The position numbers and the translations under genes are program-made. A DNA stretch of 51,074 nt, taken from contig NZ_AUIP01000011.1 in NCBI RefSeq assembly GCF_000423765.1, positions 1 through 51,074 on the forward strand. The letters are read 5' to 3'. The notes under the pieces are model-generated. The model was not told where the DNA came from and ran no database searches. It worked only from the letters and a program-made list of their open reading frames with translations. This DNA is from Streptococcus porci DSM 23759 (lineage in GTDB: Bacteria; Bacillota; Bacilli; Lactobacillales; Streptococcaceae). Below are positions 46,910-51,074 of the stretch, piece by piece (within the stretch, counting starts at the first letter, position 1; every line of letters starts with the position of its first letter).

Positions 46910-47215
46910 GCTTTCAAATGTTTTTCATCATAAAGCTCTATAAAAATAATAAGTAAACAGATCAAAATGGTCTTCCAAGAGTAAATGGTTAGTTCGCAAC
47001 TCTATTATTAAACAGAAAAATAGCAGTTTGTAACGTCTCAGAAGACCCCTACAGAAACAGTAAGAAAACAATCAGATGAGATGATATTAGACAGGAACTT
47101 ATGGAGCTTAAACAAGCGATAAACATAAAAGCCTAGTTTGACACATCAACTTTGATCAATGTCTAACCACGAGCACCTGAAGCTCAGAGAACATGACTTA
47201 GTAGGAGGAGTACTA
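46910..47215 (+). other. 306-base spacer between micro-ORFs 3 and 4
   Basis: No supported gene. Very short frames occur: ATG 46918 (12 codons ending LYKNNK, no ribosome site) and ATG 47101 (11 codons after AGGA). Neither has the full motif. Confidence 0.4.
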
Positions 47216-47260
47216 ATGCTAAGATTTAATTGTTCACGGTATAGAAACGGAGATTTCTAA
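47216..47260 (+). CDS. RYxNGD micro-ORF 4, 14 codons
   Basis: MLRFNCSRYRNGDF after TAGGAGGAG. The Arg variant RYRNGD and the only Cys in the set are here. The frame stays open to ATG 47159, which would give 33 codons with a Gly-Gly encoded by the ribosome site itself, but that ATG lacks a ribosome site. Unknown function. Confidence 0.68.
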   Translation: MLRFNCSRYRNGDF

Positions 47261-47309
47261 ACGTTAGTCGCAGTTTCTTATGATTCAACTATAACTAAAT
47301 AATCAAAGG

Positions 47310-47337
47310 GCATCTGTCGGAGACGGCAGGTGTTTTT
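47310..47337 (+). terminator. Terminator of the micro-ORF transcript
   Basis: GCATCTGTCG pairs with CGGCAGGTGT (10 bp with G-T pairs) around GAGA, followed by TTTTT. It separates the micro-ORFs from the ABC transporter genes. Confidence 0.78.
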
Positions 47338-47360
47338 ATCCGTTTTAATAAAATTTTTCC

Positions 47361-47389
47361 TTGCACAAAAGATTGTTGTATGGTAATAT
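47361..47389 (+). promoter_or_regulatory. Promoter of the ABC transporter operon
   Basis: TTGCAC, 17 bases, TAATAT. An inverted ACACA...TGTGT pair (47394-47412) right after the -10 is a possible operator. Confidence 0.6.
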
Positions 47390-47461
47390 CAATACACAGA
47401 TGTTTATTGTGTGAACTCAAGCATACATAAAAGATTGATAATCAAGGAAAGAGGTGTCGTT

Positions 47462-48334
47462 ATGACAGAGGTATTGCTGCATATAGATAGTATTAGTAAA
47501 AAATATGGAAAGCAGGATGCGTTATCAAACATCAGCTTTGACATTAAAAAAGGTGAAATTTGTGGACTTGTAGGACAAAATGGTGCAGGGAAAACAACCC
47601 TCATTCGCGTTCTGTCTGGTCTTATCAATGCCAGTTCAGGAAAGATTGACCGTTATCAAAACTATAAAATTGGAGCATTGATTGAATCACCAACCCTATA
47701 TCCTAACATGTCCGCTTATGCTAATCTGAAATACGTAGCTTTGCAGATTGGATTGCCTAAGGCAGATGAGCGTATCAAAGAAGTGTTAGCTTTAGTTGGT
47801 TTGTCAGATGTTGATCGCAAGAAAAAGGTTAAAAATTTTTCCCTTGGGATGCGTCAACGTATGGCGATTGCTCTGGCGATTATTGACTTTCCAGACTTTT
47901 TGATTTTGGATGAGCCGATCAATGGCTTGGATCCATCAGGCATTAAAGAGATGCGAGACATCATTCTTAACCTCAGAGATACCTATGGAATTACCATTCT
48001 TATCTCTAGCCATATCTTATCAGAGTTGGAGTTGGTAGTTGACCGCTTTGTAATTATGCATAAGGGACGGGTGATTAAGGATGTTGAAAAAGCTGCGCTT
48101 AAAGCAGAAGTTGAAAATCGGATTCATTTAGAAACCGATGATAATGATAAAGTGGCCTCAGCTCTGCAGGCTAAAGGAATAGCTCTAGATATGGTTGGTG
48201 ACTATCTCAGTATTAAGCCCGATAAAACCGTCCAAGAATTGATTGATTTGGTGTCAGAATTAAAGGTTGAAATCAAGGGGGTTTATCAAACAGGATCAAG
48301 CTTTGAAGATTATTATTTAGGTTTATTGCAGTAA
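47462..48334 (+). CDS. ABC transporter ATP-binding protein (peptide export/immunity type)
   Basis: 290 residues from ATG 47462, preceded by AGAGGTG. An in-frame upstream start at 47411 is rejected. Walker A is GQNGAGKTT, the signature SLGMRQRM and Walker B FLILDEP. The C-terminal ~80 residues are the extension seen in BcrA/LanF-type ATPases, which give immunity to antimicrobial peptides. Its position next to the micro-ORF cluster suggests, but does not prove, that it handles those peptides. Confidence 0.85.
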   Translation: MTEVLLHIDSISKKYGKQDALSNISFDIKKGEICGLVGQNGAGKTTLIRVLSGLINASSGKIDRYQNYKIGALIESPTLYPNMSAYANLKYVALQIGLPKADERIKEVLALVGLSDVDRKKKVKNFSLGMRQRMAIALAIIDFPDFLILDEPINGLDPSGIKEMRDIILNLRDTYGITILISSHILSELELVVDRFVIMHKGRVIKDVEKAALKAEVENRIHLETDDNDKVASALQAKGIALDMVGDYLSIKPDKTVQELIDLVSELKVEIKGVYQTGSSFEDYYLGLLQ

Positions 48335-48347
48335 GGAGAAGAAGCAA

Positions 48348-49070
48348 ATGTTAAGATTTCTAAAAGCAGATTGTTACCGTATTTTTAAAGAACGATTGAG
48401 TTTAATCTCCTTGATTCTTCTGTTACTTTTAAGCGGAGGAATTGCTTACATCGTTGCTCGTCAAAACATGCCTGCTACAGGAGTAGCAGCGTTCATGATG
48501 CCTTTCTTTGCCGGCTTTCTCCCTCTCTTTTTTGTCACTCCAGGTAAAATATTCTTTGGTGAAGACTTTGTGCAACGTACCATTAACAATAGTCTAATTA
48601 AAGTTCAAAGTCGCCCTAAGACCTTTGCCTATCGTTGGTTAATGAGTATGGTTGTCAGCCTTTTCTACATTCTTATTGCCTATACCTTTGCTGGTTTGAT
48701 TTATCAACTATTTACGGGAGACACTATTTTTAAAGGACTCTTTGAAGGCTTGCTTTACCAGATGCCTTACTATTTAGCAATAGCTGCGATACCTCTGGTT
48801 TTCTTTAATCTGTTTGACAAGATTTATAAGACGAATACGCTATTCATCATTATTTTTACCATGTTTGAATCCTTTGCTAAGTTGATTCTTAGCCTGCTCT
48901 TGAAAATTGATGCGGAGGTCTATCAGCCATACATGTTATTTGCCAATCTTGCCAATACAGTAGATGGCTCGGCAGGCTTCATCAATCACTCAAGTATAGT
49001 AGCTTTTGTCTACATGATTATTTTTCTTTGTATTTCTTATCTACTCTTTGTTCACCGTGAGTTTAAGTAA
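48348..49070 (+). CDS. ABC-2 type permease, partner of the upstream ATPase
   Basis: A 240-residue membrane protein with six hydrophobic segments and a basic N-terminus (MLRFLKADCYRIFKERLSL), typical of LanE/LanG or bacitracin-type ABC-2 permeases. It starts 13 bases after the ATPase with AAGGAGA. Substrate unknown. Confidence 0.8.
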   Translation: MLRFLKADCYRIFKERLSLISLILLLLLSGGIAYIVARQNMPATGVAAFMMPFFAGFLPLFFVTPGKIFFGEDFVQRTINNSLIKVQSRPKTFAYRWLMSMVVSLFYILIAYTFAGLIYQLFTGDTIFKGLFEGLLYQMPYYLAIAAIPLVFFNLFDKIYKTNTLFIIIFTMFESFAKLILSLLLKIDAEVYQPYMLFANLANTVDGSAGFINHSSIVAFVYMIIFLCISYLLFVHREFK

Positions 49071-49078
49071 AAAGCAGA

Positions 49079-49125
49079 GCAGAGCTTGAAATGATAGTGG
49101 ATTACTGAAGAAGCTCAGCCTTTTT
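49079..49125 (+). terminator. Terminator after ABC transporter
   Basis: GC-a-GAGCTT pairs with AAGCTC-a-GC across a 23-base loop and is followed by CTTTTT. Confidence 0.5.
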
Positions 49126-49143
49126 CAAAAACCAACAAAATCC

Positions 49144-49172
49144 TTGCAAGATAGGGAAGAATCTGATAGAAT
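49144..49172 (+). promoter_or_regulatory. Promoter of rpsF-ssb-rpsR
   Basis: TTGCAA, 17 bases, TAGAAT. Confidence 0.65.
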
Positions 49173-49178
49173 AATACC

Positions 49179-49246
49179 TTGTGAGTATCCCTCACTTCCC
49201 ACAGACAAAGATCTGGGGGCATTAGACCAAAAGGAGGAACATATCA
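49179..49246 (+). promoter_or_regulatory. rpsF leader, candidate S6:S18 binding RNA
   Basis: The leader has GTGAG-tatcc-CTCAC (49181-49195) and a CAGA/TCTG hairpin flanked by CCC and GGGGG. Many bacteria control rpsF-ssb-rpsR with a leader RNA bound by S6:S18. Position fits, but the consensus could not be verified by eye. Confidence 0.4.
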
Positions 49247-49537
49247 ATGGCTAAATACGAAATTCTTTATATTATTCGTCCAAACATTGAAGAAGAAGCT
49301 AAAAACGCTTTGGTAGCACGCTTTGACTCTATCTTGACTGACAACGGTGCAACTGTTGTTGAATCAAAAACATGGGAAAAACGTCGTCTTGCCTACGAAA
49401 TCCAAGATTTCCGCGAAGGACTTTACCACATCGTTAACGTTGAAGCGACTAACGATACAGCTCTTAACGAGTTTGACCGTTTGTCAAAAATCAACGGCGA
49501 TATTCTTCGTCACATGATCGTTAAACTTGACGCGTAA
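49247..49537 (+). CDS. rpsF: 30S ribosomal protein S6
   Basis: At 96 residues, it starts [20 protein letters not shown] and has the conserved [33 protein letters not shown] precedes the ATG. It binds S18, encoded two genes on, in the 30S platform. Classical rpsF-ssb-rpsR order. Confidence 0.97.
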   Translation: MAKYEILYIIRPNIEEEAKNALVARFDSILTDNGATVVESKTWEKRRLAYEIQDFREGLYHIVNVEATNDTALNEFDRLSKINGDILRHMIVKLDA

Positions 49538-49548
49538 GAAGGTGCCTT

Positions 49549-50040
49549 ATGATCAATAATGTAGTACTTGTGGGTCGTATGACCCGTGATGCAGAACTTC
49601 GTTACACACCAAACCAAGTGGCCGTGGCAACCTTTACCCTTGCTGTTAATCGCAACCGAAAAAACCAAAATGGTGAGCGTGAAGCGGACTTTATCAACTG
49701 TGTCATCTGGAATCAACCGGCTGAACATTTGGCAAATTGGGCTAAAAAAGGTGCACTTATCGGAGTTACCGGTCGTATTCAGACGCGTAACTACGAAAAT
49801 CAACAAGGTCAGCGTGTTTATGTGACAGAAGTTGTTGCAGAAAATTTCCAAATGTTGGAAAGTCGTGCTACACGTGAAGGCGCTGCTGGTTCTTACAATG
49901 CTGGGAATAGTTCGTTTGGGAATGCCACTGGTGGCTACCAATCACAACCAGCACAATCAACACCAAACTTCGGTCGAGACGAAAGCCCATTTGGAAATTC
50001 AAATCCAATGGACATCTCAGACGACGATCTTCCATTCTAA
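49549..50040 (+). CDS. ssb: Single-stranded DNA-binding protein
   Basis: At 163 residues, it has an N-terminal OB fold ([22 protein letters not shown] ... [21 protein letters not shown]), a Gly/Gln/Ser-rich linker, and the acidic tip [10 protein letters not shown] that recruits repair and replication proteins. It lies 11 bases after rpsF and is co-transcribed with ribosomal genes. Confidence 0.96.
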   Translation: MINNVVLVGRMTRDAELRYTPNQVAVATFTLAVNRNRKNQNGEREADFINCVIWNQPAEHLANWAKKGALIGVTGRIQTRNYENQQGQRVYVTEVVAENFQMLESRATREGAAGSYNAGNSSFGNATGGYQSQPAQSTPNFGRDESPFGNSNPMDISDDDLPF

Positions 50041-50093
50041 GGAATTGGACAAGGGCACTGCCCGTTATAAAAATATAAAGAGGAGAATTAAAC

Positions 50094-50333
50094 ATGGCTC
50101 AACAACGTCGTGGCGGATTCAAACGCCGTAAAAAAGTTGATTACATCGCAGCTAACAAAATTGAATATGTTGATTACAAAGATACTGAGCTTCTTAGCCG
50201 TTTCGTGTCAGAACGTGGTAAAATCTTGCCACGTCGTGTGACAGGAACTTCTGCTAAGAACCAACGTAAAGTAACAACAGCAATCAAACGTGCTCGCGTT
50301 ATGGCTCTTATGCCATTCGTAAACGAAGATTAA
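50094..50333 (+). CDS. rpsR: 30S ribosomal protein S18
   Basis: At 79 residues it is a typical S18 ([60 protein letters not shown]). It lacks the zinc-binding cysteines, as is normal for streptococci. AGAGGAG precedes the ATG, and a terminator follows. Confidence 0.97.
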   Translation: MAQQRRGGFKRRKKVDYIAANKIEYVDYKDTELLSRFVSERGKILPRRVTGTSAKNQRKVTTAIKRARVMALMPFVNED

Positions 50334-50336
50334 TTG

Positions 50337-50361
50337 AAATGACCCCTTGGGTCATTTTTTT
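50337..50361 (+). terminator. Terminator of rpsF-ssb-rpsR
   Basis: AAATGACCC pairs perfectly with GGGTCATTT around CTT, followed by T's. Confidence 0.88.
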
Positions 50362-50601
50362 TATGAACTTGAAACTGAGACGCCTAAAACTATAAAAGAC
50401 AAACAGTTGGGATGAAATCTTTCTTTGGAAATAATATATTAAACTATAAATGATTATATGAAACTTTTTGATATAAAAAGTATAACTTACTATAATGAAA
50501 AGGTCGTGAAAACGGCGAAGAAACAGCAGTCACAAGGGTTTTTTTGAGTCTAGGAATAGAGTTGTTAAAACTAGTATTATTTGCAATTTTAAAGAAACGC
50601 A
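50362..50601 (+). other. Gap between rpsR and right IS, with an orphan promoter
   Basis: No gene is supported. A strong promoter TTGATA (50468-50473), 17 bases, TATAAT (50491-50496) points toward the IS, which starts about 100 bases later. A short frame (TTG ~50562, LKLVLFAILKKR...) runs into the IS, so a gene may have been interrupted. Confidence 0.4.
50468..50496 (+). promoter_or_regulatory. Orphan promoter facing right IS30 element
   Basis: TTGATA-17-TATAAT, with no intact gene downstream before the IS end at 50602. Confidence 0.6.
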
Positions 50602-50624
50602 CGTTGTCAAGTTAAGTGCAACAA
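50602..50624. repeat. Terminal inverted repeat of right IS30 element
   Basis: Reads CGTTGTCAAGTTAAGTGCAA and so on, the inverted counterpart of 633-655. Confidence 0.75.
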
Positions 50625-50651
50625 GTTCATTGATAGCTAGAGTTCCAGAGG

Positions 50652-51074
50652 TTAAGCTGTTTGGGCTAGCCCAAACAGAAATTTTGAGGATTGATACTGA
50701 AGAAGTCGTCTTGGGCGCTCATTGATGGCAGTGATATAATTGTCCAGTTCTTCAGAGGTTAGTGAATTAAGTGAGACTCCTTTAGGGACATATTCTCTGA
50801 GGAGGCCATTAAAGTTCTCGTTTGTGCCTCTCTCATGTGAAGAATAGGGATGCGCAAAGTAAACATCAACGGCTTCCAAGTCTGAGAGTAAACTAAACTC
50901 AGCACCATTATCTGCTGTGATGGATGCAATAGGATACAGACTGGTAAGATGCCTTACAGCACTATTAATGGTGTGGGACTGTTTGTCTTCTAGCTTAACG
51001 CCCAGTGCATAGCGTGTCTGGCGCTCTACCAAAGTCAAAATAACAGCTTCACCTTTGGTTTTCTTGCCAAGAAC
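50652..51074 (-). CDS. IS30-family transposase, C-terminal part (runs off window)
   Basis: The frame is open to the window edge (VLGKKTKGEAVILTLVERQTRYAL...). It carries the second and third catalytic residues: Asp in SITADNGAEFS and Glu in HERGTNENFNGLLREYVPKG, the IS30 DDE signature. About 140 residues are visible, ending GLAQTA. With the left-end N-terminal half it would make a normal-length IS30 transposase if both copies are the same element. Confidence 0.9.
   Translation of the reverse strand, partial: VLGKKTKGEAVILTLVERQTRYALGVKLEDKQSHTINSAVRHLTSLYPIASITADNGAEFSLLSDLEAVDVYFAHPYSSHERGTNENFNGLLREYVPKGVSLNSLTSEELDNYITAINERPRRLLQYQSSKFLFGLAQTA

Larger units (their letters stand above)
50602..51074 (-). 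mobile_element. IS30-family insertion sequence, 3' part
   Basis: The boundary is set by the 23-base inverted repeat at 50602-50624. Transposase coding starts at 50652 and runs past the window end. Same family and orientation as the left-end element. Confidence 0.85.

Noticed and set aside
46918..46956. A 12-codon frame ending LYKNNK just after micro-ORF 3
   Set aside because: Only Y-K-N matches the motif and there is no ribosome site. It could be a decayed copy but cannot be supported.
47159..47260. A 33-codon frame with a Gly-Gly upstream of micro-ORF 4, resembling a double-glycine leader peptide
   Set aside because: The Gly-Gly is encoded by the GGAGGA ribosome site, the upstream ATG has no ribosome site, hydrophobic leader positions do not fit, and the other micro-ORFs have no such extension.

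Overview
This window looks like a chromosomal segment of a low-GC streptococcus. The evidence is a complete comGA-comGG pseudopilus operon behind a ComX-type box, the rpsB-tsf and rpsF-ssb-rpsR operons, tandem acetate kinases, an LPXTG-anchored enzyme, a MutY lacking iron-sulfur cysteines and strong AGGAGG ribosome sites. Gene content resembles plant-glycan-using, animal-associated streptococci (suis-like or bovis-group). The species is an inference, not established.

Layout. Both window ends lie inside IS30-family elements in the same orientation: the transposase N-terminal half at the left and the C-terminal half at the right. Bases ~660-16920 form a xylo-oligosaccharide locus. It holds a CcpA-type promoter, a lipoprotein binding protein and two permeases, a YesL-type protein, GH8, GH43, a CE4 deacetylase, a MATE transporter, a Gfo/Idh/MocA oxidoreductase, two GH120 beta-xylosidases, an alpha/beta-hydrolase esterase and an SGNH esterase. 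No enzyme there has a signal peptide, so acetylated xylo-oligomers are probably imported intact and dismantled in the cytoplasm. Bases 16970-24250 carry comGA-GG, a methyltransferase and two acetate kinases. Then follow an LD-carboxypeptidase and tRNA-Cys (both minus strand), an MFS transporter, rpsB and tsf.

Bases 30374-44532 form a second glycan locus, apparently for mixed-linkage beta-glucan. It has a sortase-anchored GH16, a second GH16 with no signal peptide, a separate ABC importer, two GH94 phosphorylases, a GH1 6-phospho-beta-glucosidase, a ROK kinase and an AraC regulator. MutY follows on the minus strand.

The most unusual region is 46170-47340. A strong promoter with a cre-like site in its spacer leads into about 1.1 kb without ordinary genes, ending in a terminator. 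Inside are four clear and one probable micro-ORFs of 11-16 codons. Each has a strong Shine-Dalgarno, and all end in the shared motif R-Y-[K/R/T]-N-G-D at or next to the stop. The motif is conserved in protein while its codons vary, which argues that the peptides are translated and selected. I do not recognise this family. A two-gene ABC-2 type transporter with its own promoter lies immediately downstream, followed by rpsF-ssb-rpsR.

Other themes are promoters embedded in the preceding gene's terminator (comG, methyltransferase, second ackA), two probable leaderless mRNAs (methyltransferase, mutY), and a highly structured 408-base gap between rpsB and tsf.
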